Under the pieces are notes generated by a model that saw nothing but the letters and a program-made list of their open reading frames with translations, did not search any database and had not been told where the DNA came from. A program made the translations under genes and the position numbers. From Pseudomonas sp. ADAK13 (GTDB lineage: Bacteria; Pseudomonadota; Gammaproteobacteria; Pseudomonadales; Pseudomonadaceae): DNA of 64,000 nt. Positions 9,913 to 18,491 of this stretch are shown here, in pieces (position 1 is the first letter of the stretch; every line of letters begins with the position of its first letter). Where the stretch lies: assembly GCF_012935715.1 (NCBI RefSeq), contig NZ_CP052860.1, positions 682,001-746,000 of the forward strand, given 5' to 3'.

Positions 9913-10845
9913 TCAACCACGGGGCAGGAACACATCGGCCAGCAGTTGATTGCGCGGCAGTCCGGCCAGGAACAGGCGCTTGGAGAAGGCCTCGACGCTG
10001 GCAGGGTGCCCGCAGAGTAAGGCCAGAGTTTGCCGGGAAACAAGCCGCAGTTGCGCCAAAGCCTCGGTTGCCTCAGCCGCTGTCCATCGCTCAACCGTCA
10101 CGTTCGGGTGCACCGCAGCCAGTTGCGCCAAAGGCTCGGCCAGATAATGACCGTCTGCATCATGGGCCAGGTGAATGACCCGGATGGCGCCCTGGTGATC
10201 CTGACGCAGGGCCTCGCGCAACACGCCCCACAACGGCCCAAGGCCAGTGCCCGAAGCCAGCAGCCACAGCGGCCGGGATTGCCAGTCGGGGTCGTACTGC
10301 AACGCGCCGCCCCGCAGTTCGCCCAGGCGCAGGCCGTCACCGGCCTTGAATTGGCGGGCGGCGTCACTGAATTCACCCGGCAGCCGGCAATCGATATGAA
10401 ACTCGAGGAACGGGTCTTCCTGGGGCAAGCTGGCCAGGGAATACGGCCGCGCAACGCTGCCCGCCCACAGCACCAGATGTTGCCCCGCCCGGTAGCGCAA
10501 GCCGCGTTCGGGTTGCAGCCGCAGGCGCAATACACTCGGGTTCAACCAATCAACGCTCAGCACCGTCGCCGGCAACCCGTCACGCAACGGGTCAAAGGTC
10601 TCGACCTGCACGTCAGCCGTGACCTGGCACTGGCAGGCCAGGCGCCAGCCGTCCTGGCGTTGTGCCGGGCTCAGGGCATCCGGCTGGTTGTCCTGGATAT
10701 CACCCTGGCAACGCACCAGGCAGGCATGGCAGCTACCGGCACGGCAGCTGTAGGGCACGGCCACCCCCGCCTGGTTCAGGGCATCCAGCAGGTTGCTGCC
10801 GGTGGCTACCGACCAGTGGCGTTCGCCGACGTGAAGTTCAGGCAT
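9913..10845 (-). CDS. 2Fe-2S ferredoxin-FAD oxidoreductase
   Basis: 310 residues from the ATG at 10845 (MPELHVGERHW); an upstream in-frame extension to 10923 is not ferredoxin-like. The N-terminal plant-type 2Fe-2S domain has cysteines 34, 39, 42 and 71 (PYSCRAGSCHACLV). The FAD domain carries RPYSLAS, and the NAD(P) domain follows (LLASGTGLGPLWGVL). The architecture matches reductase components of oxygenases and of the CDP-6-deoxy-delta-3,4-glucoseen reductase type. No oxygenase partner lies nearby; the neighbour is a crotonase. The electron acceptor is unknown. Confidence 0.87.
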   Translation of the reverse strand: MPELHVGERHWSVATGSNLLDALNQAGVAVPYSCRAGSCHACLVRCQGDIQDNQPDALSPAQRQDGWRLACQCQVTADVQVETFDPLRDGLPATVLSVDWLNPSVLRLRLQPERGLRYRAGQHLVLWAGSVARPYSLASLPQEDPFLEFHIDCRLPGEFSDAARQFKAGDGLRLGELRGGALQYDPDWQSRPLWLLASGTGLGPLWGVLREALRQDHQGAIRVIHLAHDADGHYLAEPLAQLAAVHPNVTVERWTAAEATEALAQLRLVSRQTLALLCGHPASVEAFSKRLFLAGLPRNQLLADVFLPRG

Positions 10846-11061
10846 CAAGGGTCTCGGATCAAAAAGGCGTCTACAGGGAATCACGCCCGGTAGAGTTTGA
10901 CCATAGTCGGGTGTATCGGCCACCGTGGCGGGTTATACTGCCGCGCCTTTTTAGCGTCGCGCCTGCACCACTTTGGCGTGCCTTGGAAAGGTGGCTTCAG
11001 CCGACCGATGCAACACTGACGCCACCTTTATTGAATGTTCCCTTATAGAGGAGCGCGACTC

Positions 11062-12585
11062 ATGACCGTGATCAAGCAAGACGACCTGATTCAGAGCGTT
11101 GCCGACGCCCTGCAATTCATTTCCTACTACCATCCCGTTGACTTCATCCAGGCGATGCACGAAGCCTACCTGCGCGAAGAATCGCCAGCGGCCCGTGACT
11201 CCATGGCACAGATCCTGATCAACTCGCGCATGTGTGCCACCGGCCACCGCCCGATCTGCCAGGACACCGGGATTGTCACCGTATTCGTACGTGTAGGCAT
11301 GGACGTGCGCTGGGATGGCGCCACCATGAGCCTGGACGACATGATCAACCAAGGCGTGCGCCAGGCTTACAACCTGCCGGAAAACGTCCTGCGGGCTTCG
11401 ATCCTCGCCGACCCGGCCGGTGCGCGTAAAAACACCAAGGACAACACCCCTGCGGTGATCCACTACTCCATCGTCCCGGGTAACACCGTGGAAGTGGACG
11501 TGGCCGCCAAGGGCGGTGGTTCCGAGAACAAGTCGAAAATGGCCATGCTGAACCCGTCCGACTCGATCGTCGACTGGGTGCTCAAGACCGTTCCGACCAT
11601 GGGCGCCGGCTGGTGCCCACCGGGCATGCTCGGCATCGGCATCGGCGGCACCGCCGAGAAAGCTGCGGTGATGGCCAAGGAAGTGTTGATGGAATCCATC
11701 GACATTCACGAGCTGAAGAAGCGCGGCCCGTCCAACCGTATCGAAGAGATGCGCCTGGAGCTGTTCGAGAAGGTCAACCAACTGGGCATCGGCGCCCAGG
11801 GCCTGGGTGGCCTGACCACCGTGCTCGACGTGAAGATCATGGACTACCCGACCCACGCTGCTTCGCTGCCGGTGTGCATGATCCCCAACTGCGCCGCCAC
11901 CCGTCACGCGCACTTCGTGCTCGACGGTTCGGGCCCTGCGTCGCTGGAAGCGCCACCGCTGGACGCCTACCCGGAAATCGTCTGGGAAGCCGGCCCGTCG
12001 GCCCGTCGCGTCAACCTCGACACCCTGACCCCGGAAGACGTGCAGAGCTGGAAGCCGGGCGAAACCGTGTTGCTCAACGGCAAGATGCTCACCGGTCGCG
12101 ACGCGGCGCACAAGCGCATGGTCGAGATGCTGAACAAGGGCGAAACCCTGCCGGTGGACCTCAAGGGTCGCTTCATCTACTACGTCGGCCCGGTTGATCC
12201 GGTGCGCGAAGAAGTGGTTGGGCCTGCCGGTCCGACCACCGCCACGCGGATGGACAAGTTCACCCGCCAGATCCTCGAGCAAACCGGCCTGTTGGGCATG
12301 ATCGGCAAATCCGAGCGCGGCCCGACCGCCATCGAAGCGATCAAGGACCACAAGGCGGTTTACCTGATGGCCGTCGGCGGCGCGGCTTACCTGGTGGCCC
12401 AGGCCATCAAGAAATCCCGCGTGGTGGCATTCGCCGAACTGGGCATGGAAGCGATCTACGAGTTCGACGTGAAAGACATGCCGGTCACCGTTGCCGTTGA
12501 TAGCAAGGGCGAGTCGGTACACATCACCGGTCCTGCCATCTGGCAGAAAAAGATCAGTGAAAGCCTGGCGGTAGAAGTGCAGTAA
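11062..12585 (+). CDS. fumA: class I fumarate hydratase (4Fe-4S)
   Basis: 507 residues from the ATG at 11062, preceded by a GAGGAG ribosome site. The N-terminal part with ICQDTGIVTVFV and cysteine-bearing segments (CMIPNCAATRH) matches the single-chain class I, iron-sulfur fumarase, distinct from class II FumC. Reaction: fumarate plus water to malate in the TCA cycle, in the cytoplasm. The C-terminal beta part (EDVQSWKPGETVLLNGKML) is fused, as in FumA/FumB. Ends before a family-B REPIN. Confidence 0.94.
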   Translation: MTVIKQDDLIQSVADALQFISYYHPVDFIQAMHEAYLREESPAARDSMAQILINSRMCATGHRPICQDTGIVTVFVRVGMDVRWDGATMSLDDMINQGVRQAYNLPENVLRASILADPAGARKNTKDNTPAVIHYSIVPGNTVEVDVAAKGGGSENKSKMAMLNPSDSIVDWVLKTVPTMGAGWCPPGMLGIGIGGTAEKAAVMAKEVLMESIDIHELKKRGPSNRIEEMRLELFEKVNQLGIGAQGLGGLTTVLDVKIMDYPTHAASLPVCMIPNCAATRHAHFVLDGSGPASLEAPPLDAYPEIVWEAGPSARRVNLDTLTPEDVQSWKPGETVLLNGKMLTGRDAAHKRMVEMLNKGETLPVDLKGRFIYYVGPVDPVREEVVGPAGPTTATRMDKFTRQILEQTGLLGMIGKSERGPTAIEAIKDHKAVYLMAVGGAAYLVAQAIKKSRVVAFAELGMEAIYEFDVKDMPVTVAVDSKGESVHITGPAIWQKKISESLAVEVQ

Positions 12586-12612
12586 GCACGTCCCCTGCGG
12601 GATAAATGACCT

Positions 12613-12709
12613 TGTGGCGAGGGGGCTTGTCCCCCGTTGGGCTGCGCAGCGGCCCCGAAAAGAGCGGGAGTGCTGCGCACTCCAACGGGGGACAAGCCCC
12701 CTCGCCACA
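12613..12709. repeat. REPIN-like inverted repeat, family B
   Basis: A TGTGGCGAGGGGGCTTGTC arm and its complement (GACAAGCCCCCTCGCCACA) flank about 40 bases, itself with a nested CTGCGCAGC/GCTGCGCAC pair. A second copy lies at 21025-21159. It fills the gap between fumA and the sensor kinase. Confidence 0.9.
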
Positions 12710-12786
12710 GGACAATCCCTCCCATCGCAACAAGCCATGCGCCTCATGCTATGGTGCTCGCCCCCAATTGCACTGTTCATCTTCGT

Positions 12787-14553
12787 ATGATCGCGATTCC
12801 CCGCCCGTTGCGTTTGACCTTCTACTCCCTGCTGATCATTGCCGGTGCGATGCTGGCTGCCGCCCTGGCCACCCGCCACGCCGAACGCCTGGCCCTGGTG
12901 GACGACGCCGCCCGCGCCAATCAGCAGCTCATGCTTTATGGCAACTCCCTGCACACCCTGATCGAACGCTACCGCGCCCTGCCCGCCGTGCTGGCCCTCG
13001 ACTCGGAAATGATCAGCGCCTTGAAAGGCCCGCTGGACGCCGCCACCCAGGATTTGCTCAACCGCAAACTGGAACGCATCAACGGTGCCGCCCAGTCTTC
13101 CACCCTGGAACTGATGGACCGCAACGGCCTGGCCGTGGCCGCCAGCAACTGGAACCTGCCCAGCAGTTACGTCGGGCACAACTATGCGTTTCGTCCCTAC
13201 TTCAGCCAGACCCTGAGCCAGGGCACCGGGCGTTTTTATGCGGTGGGCGTGACCACCGGGATTCCCGGGTATTTCCTCTCCAGCGCGGTAGTGGGCGAGA
13301 ACGAGCAGTTCCTCGGTGCCATGGTGGTCAAGCTGGAATTCCCGGAACTGGAGCGCGAGTGGGCACAGGGCAATGACCTGCTGCTGGTCAGCGATGCTCG
13401 AGGCATTGTGTTTATCGCCAACCAGCCGGGCTGGCGCTACCGCGCGTTGCGCCCGCTCTCAGACAGCGACCACGCCGAACTCAAGGCCACGCGCCAATAC
13501 GACAAGAAACAGCTGCTGCCGCTGGACACCGAAGCCTTGCAACGCTTTGACGAAAACAGCCACCTGATGCGTGTCGACGGCCCCGACGGCAAGGCCAATT
13601 ACATTTGGGAATCCCTGCCGCTGAAGGCCGAGGGCTGGACCTTGCACCTGCTGCGCAAGCCACAGGTTGCCTTTGAAGACCAACGCAACGCCGGCCTCGC
13701 CGCTGCCGGATCATGGCTGGCGCTGGTGTTCCTGGTGCTGTTCCTGACCCAGCGCTGGCGCCTGGCCCGCCTGCGTCAGCGCAGCCGCGAGGAACTTGAA
13801 CAGTTGGTGGAAGAGCGCACCCGCGCCCTGCGTACGGCGCAGGATGGTTTGGTGCAATCCGCCAAGCTGGCAGCGCTGGGCCAGATGTCTGCCGCCCTCG
13901 CCCACGAAATCAACCAGCCGCTGACCGCCCAGCGCATGCAGTTGGCGACCCTGCGGCTGCTGCTGGACCACGGCCGGGTGGACGACGCCTACCAGGCCCT
14001 GACCCCGCTGGACGACATGCTCACCCGCATGGCCGCCCTCACCGGCCACCTCAAGACCTTCGCCCGCAAGAGCCCCAGCGGCCTGCGCGAACGCCTCGAC
14101 CTGGCCACGGTGGTGGACCAGTCCCTGCATTTGCTCGACGCCCGCCTGCGGGACGAAGCCATCGGCACCGTGCTGGACCTGACCCGCCCGGCCTGGGTAC
14201 GTGGCGACGCGATTCGCCTGGAACAGGTGCTGATCAACCTGCTGCGCAATGCCCTCGACGCCATGGCCGACAAGCCGCGCAAGCGCCTGGAAATCCGCCT
14301 GCACGCCGACCAGCAACTGTGGTGCTTGACCGTCAGCGACAGCGGTGGCGGAATTGCCGAAGAGCACCTCAACAGCGTGTTCGACCCGTTCTTCACCACC
14401 AAACCGGTGGGCGACGGGCTCGGCCTGGGGCTCGCCGTGTCGTACGCTATCGTCCACGAACTCGGCGGCCGCCTGAGCGCCGGCAACCAAGGTGACGGGG
14501 CGATCTTTACCCTGACCTTGCCCATCGCCCTGGAGACGCCAGACCTATGTTGA
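12787..14553 (+). CDS. DctB/MifS-type sensor histidine kinase
   Basis: 588 residues from the ATG at 12787; upstream in-frame sequence is REPIN-derived. An N-terminal membrane helix (about 11-32) is followed by a long periplasmic dCache-like sensor (HNYAFRPYFSQTLSQGTGRFYAVGVTTG-type pattern) and a second helix near 306-325. A coiled coil then leads to a HisKA domain with phospho-acceptor H373 (AALAHEINQPL). The HATPase has DSGGGI and GLGLGLAVS. The family senses C4-dicarboxylates or 2-oxoglutarate. It overlaps the response regulator start by seven bases; the permease kgtP lies downstream. Confidence 0.88.
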   Translation: MIAIPRPLRLTFYSLLIIAGAMLAAALATRHAERLALVDDAARANQQLMLYGNSLHTLIERYRALPAVLALDSEMISALKGPLDAATQDLLNRKLERINGAAQSSTLELMDRNGLAVAASNWNLPSSYVGHNYAFRPYFSQTLSQGTGRFYAVGVTTGIPGYFLSSAVVGENEQFLGAMVVKLEFPELEREWAQGNDLLLVSDARGIVFIANQPGWRYRALRPLSDSDHAELKATRQYDKKQLLPLDTEALQRFDENSHLMRVDGPDGKANYIWESLPLKAEGWTLHLLRKPQVAFEDQRNAGLAAAGSWLALVFLVLFLTQRWRLARLRQRSREELEQLVEERTRALRTAQDGLVQSAKLAALGQMSAALAHEINQPLTAQRMQLATLRLLLDHGRVDDAYQALTPLDDMLTRMAALTGHLKTFARKSPSGLRERLDLATVVDQSLHLLDARLRDEAIGTVLDLTRPAWVRGDAIRLEQVLINLLRNALDAMADKPRKRLEIRLHADQQLWCLTVSDSGGGIAEEHLNSVFDPFFTTKPVGDGLGLGLAVSYAIVHELGGRLSAGNQGDGAIFTLTLPIALETPDLC

Positions 14554-15872
14554 ATGCGGTGATTGTGGTCGACGACGAAGCCAGTATCCGCACGGCCGTC
14601 GAGCAGTGGCTCAGCCTGTCGGGTTTTGACGTGCAGTTGTTCAGCCGGGCCGAGGAATGCCTGGCGCAATTGCCCAGGGATTTTCCCGGGGTGATCCTGA
14701 GCGACGTGCGCATGCCCGGCCTCAGCGGTCTGGAGTTGCTGGCCGAAGTGCAGCGGCGCGACGCCGACCTGCCGGTGATTCTGCTCACCGGCCACGGCGA
14801 TGTGCCGATGGCCGTCGAGGCCATGCGCGATGGCGCCTACGACTTCCTCGAAAAACCCTTCAGTCCTGAAGCCCTGCTCAGCAGCCTGCGCCGGGCGCTC
14901 GACAAACGCGGGCTGGTGCTGGAGAACCGCCGCCTGCATCAACAGGCCGATCACCGGGCCCAACTGGAATCCAGCCTGCTGGGGGTGTCCCGGGGTTTGC
15001 AGAACCTGCGCCGGCAAGTGCTGGACCTGGCAGGTCTTCCGGTCAATGTGCTGATTCGCGGCGAAACCGGCAGCGGCAAGGAACTGGTCGCCCGTTGCCT
15101 GCATGATTTCGGCCCCCGTGCGAAGAAGCCGTTTGTGGCGCTGAACTGCGCAGCGATTCCCGAGCAGCTGTTTGAAGCCGAGCTGTTCGGCCATGAAAGT
15201 GGCGCGTTCACCGGCGCCCAGGGCAAGCGTATCGGCAAGCTGGAATACGCCGACGGCGGCACGCTGTTTCTCGATGAAATTGAAAGCATGCCCTTGGCCC
15301 AACAGGTGAAATTACTGCGGGTGTTGCAGGAGCAAAAACTGGAGCGGCTCGGCTCCAATCAAAGCATCAAGGTGGACTTGCGGATCATCGCCGCCACCAA
15401 GCCGGACCTGCTGGACGAAGCCCGCGCCGGGCGTTTTCGCGAGGATTTGGCCTATCGCCTGACCGTCGCGCAACTGCGCCTGCCGCCGCTGCGCGAGCGC
15501 CGGGAAGACATTCCGCTGCTGTTCGAGCACTTTGCACAAAGCGCCGCCGAACGCCTGGGCCGCAGCTTCGCCCCATTGAGCGGGCCTGCGCTGGGCCGCC
15601 TGCTCAGCCATGACTGGCCGGGTAACGTGCGGGAACTGGCCAACGTCGCTGAACGCCAGGTATTGGGGCTGGGTGAACCGGAGCCGGAAGGCATCGAAGC
15701 CGGGCAATCGTTGGCGGCGCAGCAGGAAGCGTTTGAAGCCCATTGCCTGAAAGCCGCATTGACCCGGCACAAAGGCGATATCAAGGCGGTGCTGGCCGAG
15801 CTGCAACTGCCCCGGCGCACCTTCAATGAAAAAATGCAGCGCCATGGCCTGGCGCGGGACACGTTCCTCTAA
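14547..15872 (+). CDS. DctD/MifR-type sigma-54 response regulator
   Basis: 441 residues. The receiver domain has phospho-acceptor D53 (ILSDVRMPG). The AAA+ sigma-54 activation domain has Walker A GETGSGKE near 172-179 and the sigma-54 contact loop GAFTGA at 219-224. A C-terminal Fis-type helix-turn-helix follows (RHKGDIKAVLAELQLPRRTFNEKM). It activates sigma-54 promoters from upstream enhancer sites; one such promoter with paired palindromes lies before kgtP at 15991-16096. Translationally coupled to the sensor gene. Confidence 0.92.
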   Translation: MLNAVIVVDDEASIRTAVEQWLSLSGFDVQLFSRAEECLAQLPRDFPGVILSDVRMPGLSGLELLAEVQRRDADLPVILLTGHGDVPMAVEAMRDGAYDFLEKPFSPEALLSSLRRALDKRGLVLENRRLHQQADHRAQLESSLLGVSRGLQNLRRQVLDLAGLPVNVLIRGETGSGKELVARCLHDFGPRAKKPFVALNCAAIPEQLFEAELFGHESGAFTGAQGKRIGKLEYADGGTLFLDEIESMPLAQQVKLLRVLQEQKLERLGSNQSIKVDLRIIAATKPDLLDEARAGRFREDLAYRLTVAQLRLPPLRERREDIPLLFEHFAQSAAERLGRSFAPLSGPALGRLLSHDWPGNVRELANVAERQVLGLGEPEPEGIEAGQSLAAQQEAFEAHCLKAALTRHKGDIKAVLAELQLPRRTFNEKMQRHGLARDTFL

Positions 15873-15902
15873 ACCGGTTCTTGTATCGCCTGGTAGGGCG
15901 CC

Positions 15903-15974
15903 ATCGCAGGCAAGCCAGCTCCCACCTTTTGATTTGTGAATACATTCAAAGGTGGGAGCTGGCTTGCCTGCGAT
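15903..15974. repeat. REPIN-like inverted repeat, family A
   Basis: Arms of the ATCGCAGGCAAGCCAGCTC type in inverted orientation with a short AT-rich loop. Separates the response regulator gene from the kgtP enhancer region; its right arm ends 17 bases before the first palindrome. Confidence 0.9.
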
Positions 15975-15990
15975 GAGGCCCGCAGCCATA

Positions 15991-16004
15991 AGCGGATTTC
16001 CGCT
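15991..16004. promoter_or_regulatory. candidate enhancer site 1 for the DctD/MifR-type activator
   Basis: Perfect palindrome AGCGGATTTCCGCT, about 77 bases upstream of the -24 element of the kgtP sigma-54 promoter. A related site lies 32 bases downstream, centre to centre (about three helical turns). Assignment to the adjacent regulator is inference. Confidence 0.6.
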
Positions 16005-16022
16005 CATCACCCTCCAATCATC

Positions 16023-16036
16023 AGCGACTTTCCGCT
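16023..16036. promoter_or_regulatory. candidate enhancer site 2 for the DctD/MifR-type activator
   Basis: AGCGACTTTCCGCT, a slightly degenerate copy of the palindrome at 15991. Two half-site mismatches are typical of a weaker second enhancer site. Confidence 0.55.
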
Positions 16037-16077
16037 CAAAAAAATCTGCAAACCCTTCTAGACCGGGCCTTCACCTG

Positions 16078-16096
16078 TTTGGCACAGCTCCTGCTA
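16078..16096 (+). promoter_or_regulatory. sigma-54 promoter of kgtP
   Basis: TTGGCACAGCTCCTGCTA carries the GG at 16081-16082 and GC at 16093-16094 with exactly 10 bases between them, the -24/-12 signature. It lies about 65 bases before the kgtP start and downstream of the two palindromes. Confidence 0.75.
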
Positions 16097-16131
16097 TAGC
16101 CCCGACCAGGCTGCGCTACCGCGCGCTCCAC

Positions 16132-16139
16132 AAAAACAA
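16132..16139 (+). promoter_or_regulatory. candidate Hfq/Crc catabolite-repression motif in kgtP leader
   Basis: AAAAACAA fits the AANAANAA motif bound by Hfq with Crc in Pseudomonas. It sits close to the ribosome site (GAAGGA) of kgtP. A short motif, so chance is possible. Confidence 0.4.
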
Positions 16140-16158
16140 TTAGATGAAGGATCCTTAA

Positions 16159-17478
16159 ATGGATAACTCCAACTCCCTGCCTCTGGGGTCGGCGGCTGCG
16201 CCGGCAAAAGAACGCACCACCTCCAGCCGTATCAGGTCGATCTTCAGCGGGTCGGTCGGCAACATGGTCGAGTGGTACGACTGGTACGTCTACGCGGCCT
16301 TCTCGCTGTACTTCGCCAAGACCTTTTTCCCGAAAGGCGACACCACCGCACAACTCTTGAACACCGCCGCGATCTTCGCCGTGGGCTTCCTGATGCGCCC
16401 GATCGGTGGCTGGCTGATGGGCCTGTACGCCGACAAGGTCGGGCGTAAAAAGGCCTTGATGGCGTCGGTATACCTGATGTGCTTCGGCTCATTGCTGATT
16501 GCCCTGAGCCCGGGCTATGAAGCCATCGGCATTGGCGCACCGATCCTGCTGGTGTTCGCGCGTTTGCTGCAAGGCCTGTCGGTCGGTGGCGAATACGGCA
16601 CCTCCGCCACCTACCTCAGCGAGATGGCGACCAAGGAACGTCGTGGTTTCTACTCCAGCTTCCAGTACGTGACCCTGATCTCTGGCCAGCTCATCGCCCT
16701 GGCGGTATTGATCGTACTGCAACAATTGCTGACCACCGAGCAACTGTACGACTGGGGCTGGCGTATCCCGTTCGCCATCGGCGCGTTGTGTGCGGTAGTG
16801 GCGCTGTACCTGCGTCGCGGCATGGAAGAAACCGAGTCGTTCACCAAGAAAGAAAAGGCCAAGGAAAGCGCAATGCGCACCTTGATGCGCCACCCCAAGG
16901 AACTGATGACCGTGGTCGGCCTGACCATGGGCGGCACCCTGGCGTTCTACACCTACACCACCTACATGCAGAAATACCTGGTGAACACGGTCGGCATGAG
17001 CATCTCCGACTCAACCACCATTTCGGCGGCCACGCTGTTCCTGTTCATGTGCCTGCAACCCATCATCGGCGGGCTGTCGGACAAGGTTGGCCGCCGACCG
17101 ATCCTGATCGCCTTCGGCGTCCTCGGCACGCTGTTCACCGTGCCTATCCTCACCACCCTGCACACCATCCAGACCTGGTGGGGCGCGTTCTTCCTGATCA
17201 TGGCGGCGCTGATCATCGTCAGCGGCTACACCTCGATCAACGCGGTGGTAAAGGCTGAGCTGTTCCCGACCGAAATCCGTGCCCTGGGTGTTGGTCTGCC
17301 CTATGCGCTGACCGTGTCGATCTTCGGCGGCACCGCTGAATACATCGCGCTGTGGTTCAAGAGCATTGGCATGGAGACCGGCTACTACTGGTACGTCACC
17401 GCGTGTATCGCCGTGTCGCTGTTGGTGTACGTGACCATGAAGGACACCCGCAAGCATTCGCGGATCACCACGGACTAA
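16159..17478 (+). CDS. kgtP: 2-oxoglutarate/proton symporter KgtP (MFS, MHS family)
   Basis: 439 residues with about 12 membrane segments. Close match along its length to remembered E. coli KgtP: GNMVEWYDWYVYAAFSLYFA, GFLMRPIGGWLMG, DKVGRKKALM, LLQGLSVGGEYGTSATYLSEMA and KYLVNTVGMS. It imports 2-oxoglutarate across the inner membrane with protons. It sits downstream of a two-component pair of the MifSR/DctBD type and has a sigma-54 promoter, which together suggest substrate-induced expression. Followed by a terminator. Confidence 0.92.
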   Translation: MDNSNSLPLGSAAAPAKERTTSSRIRSIFSGSVGNMVEWYDWYVYAAFSLYFAKTFFPKGDTTAQLLNTAAIFAVGFLMRPIGGWLMGLYADKVGRKKALMASVYLMCFGSLLIALSPGYEAIGIGAPILLVFARLLQGLSVGGEYGTSATYLSEMATKERRGFYSSFQYVTLISGQLIALAVLIVLQQLLTTEQLYDWGWRIPFAIGALCAVVALYLRRGMEETESFTKKEKAKESAMRTLMRHPKELMTVVGLTMGGTLAFYTYTTYMQKYLVNTVGMSISDSTTISAATLFLFMCLQPIIGGLSDKVGRRPILIAFGVLGTLFTVPILTTLHTIQTWWGAFFLIMAALIIVSGYTSINAVVKAELFPTEIRALGVGLPYALTVSIFGGTAEYIALWFKSIGMETGYYWYVTACIAVSLLVYVTMKDTRKHSRITTD

Positions 17479-17493
17479 GGGTTCGCCAGGTGT

Positions 17494-17533
17494 AAAAAAG
17501 GGGCCATGTCATTGACTGACATGGCCCCTTTTT
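17494..17533. terminator. bidirectional terminator between kgtP and the DUF347 gene
   Basis: AAAAAAGGGGCCATGTCA and its complement TGACATGGCCCCTTTTT form a long stem with A and T tracts at both ends, between convergent genes. Confidence 0.9.
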
Positions 17534-17541
17534 CATTGGCT

Positions 17542-18297
17542 TCAGGACAGCTCGGCCACCGCCTGGCGCCCATACCGGCGCTGGGCATACGCCGCCCCGG
17601 CAATCATCACCACCAGCACCGCCACCAATACGGCCGACGAGCCGATGGTGCCAAAGTCCAACCCGCCCTTTTCATGGGGTTTGGTCAGGAAGTCACCCAG
17701 GGTTGCGCCGAACGGCCGCGTCAGCACAAACGCGACCCAGAACAGCAGCACCGACGAAATCCGCGTGAAGTATTTGAGCAACACCACCACCGCGATACTC
17801 GCGCCGATCAGCAAGGCCCCACCGGCAAACCCCAGCCCGGAATCATCCGCCAGGAAATCCCCCAGCGCCGTGCCCAGGGTGTTGGAAAACAGAATCGCCA
17901 TCCAGTAGAACAGCTCGCCGCGAAAGGTCTGGACCTTGTTCACGTTCAACGAGTCGCCGCTGATACGCCACAGGGCAAAGATCGCCACCAGGATCGACAC
18001 CAGAATCATCGAGCCCGTGGCATAACCCAGCCCCAGCGTGCGGTCCATGAAGTCGGACATGGTGGTGCCGGCAGTGCTGGTGGACAGGATCACGATCCAG
18101 TACAGCACCGGGTTATAGGTTTTCGACCAGAGTTGCGTCACCAGGGTGACCAGGAACACGCTGATCAGGATCATCGAGCTGATGGCGTAACCGACATTCA
18201 AGGTCATCGACAGCAAGTCCCCGGCGGTTTCGCCCAGGGTCGTGGCGCAGATTTTCATGACCCAGAACGCCAGGGTGATCTGAGGAAGTTTGTTCAT
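17542..18297 (-). CDS. DUF347 repeat membrane protein (COG4705-like)
   Basis: 251 residues, almost entirely hydrophobic. Four copies of a repeated unit can be seen, each with a G/S-D-x-L/F element: TTLGETAGDLLS near 19-30, STAGTTMSDFMD near 73-84, NTLGTALGDFLA near 138-149 and RPFGATLGDFLT near 193-204. Each is followed by a glycine-rich membrane segment. The pattern suggests an internally duplicated transporter-like fold with acidic residues inside the membrane. Function is not established. Convergent with kgtP across a shared terminator. Confidence 0.8.
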   Translation of the reverse strand: MNKLPQITLAFWVMKICATTLGETAGDLLSMTLNVGYAISSMILISVFLVTLVTQLWSKTYNPVLYWIVILSTSTAGTTMSDFMDRTLGLGYATGSMILVSILVAIFALWRISGDSLNVNKVQTFRGELFYWMAILFSNTLGTALGDFLADDSGLGFAGGALLIGASIAVVVLLKYFTRISSVLLFWVAFVLTRPFGATLGDFLTKPHEKGGLDFGTIGSSAVLVAVLVVMIAGAAYAQRRYGRQAVAELS

Positions 18298-18491
18298 TGT
18301 GCAGAAGGCTCCAAAGGCTCAGTCGTTCAAACGGTCGACTTATCGGGGGTGTCGACCTGGCGCGCAGACTGAACCGGGAGCTGTGAAAAATAGGTGGGGG
18401 CTGTATGAAAATTCCATATGGATGATAGAAATCCGCAGCATAGGATTGCACTATGATGCCCTCCCCGAACCGCGCAGCAGGAACCCCGGCC

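Noticed and set aside
10951..13179. Antisense open frame of 742 codons across fumA and the sensor kinase
   Set aside because: It crosses an intergenic REPIN and two real genes; composition is not protein-like.
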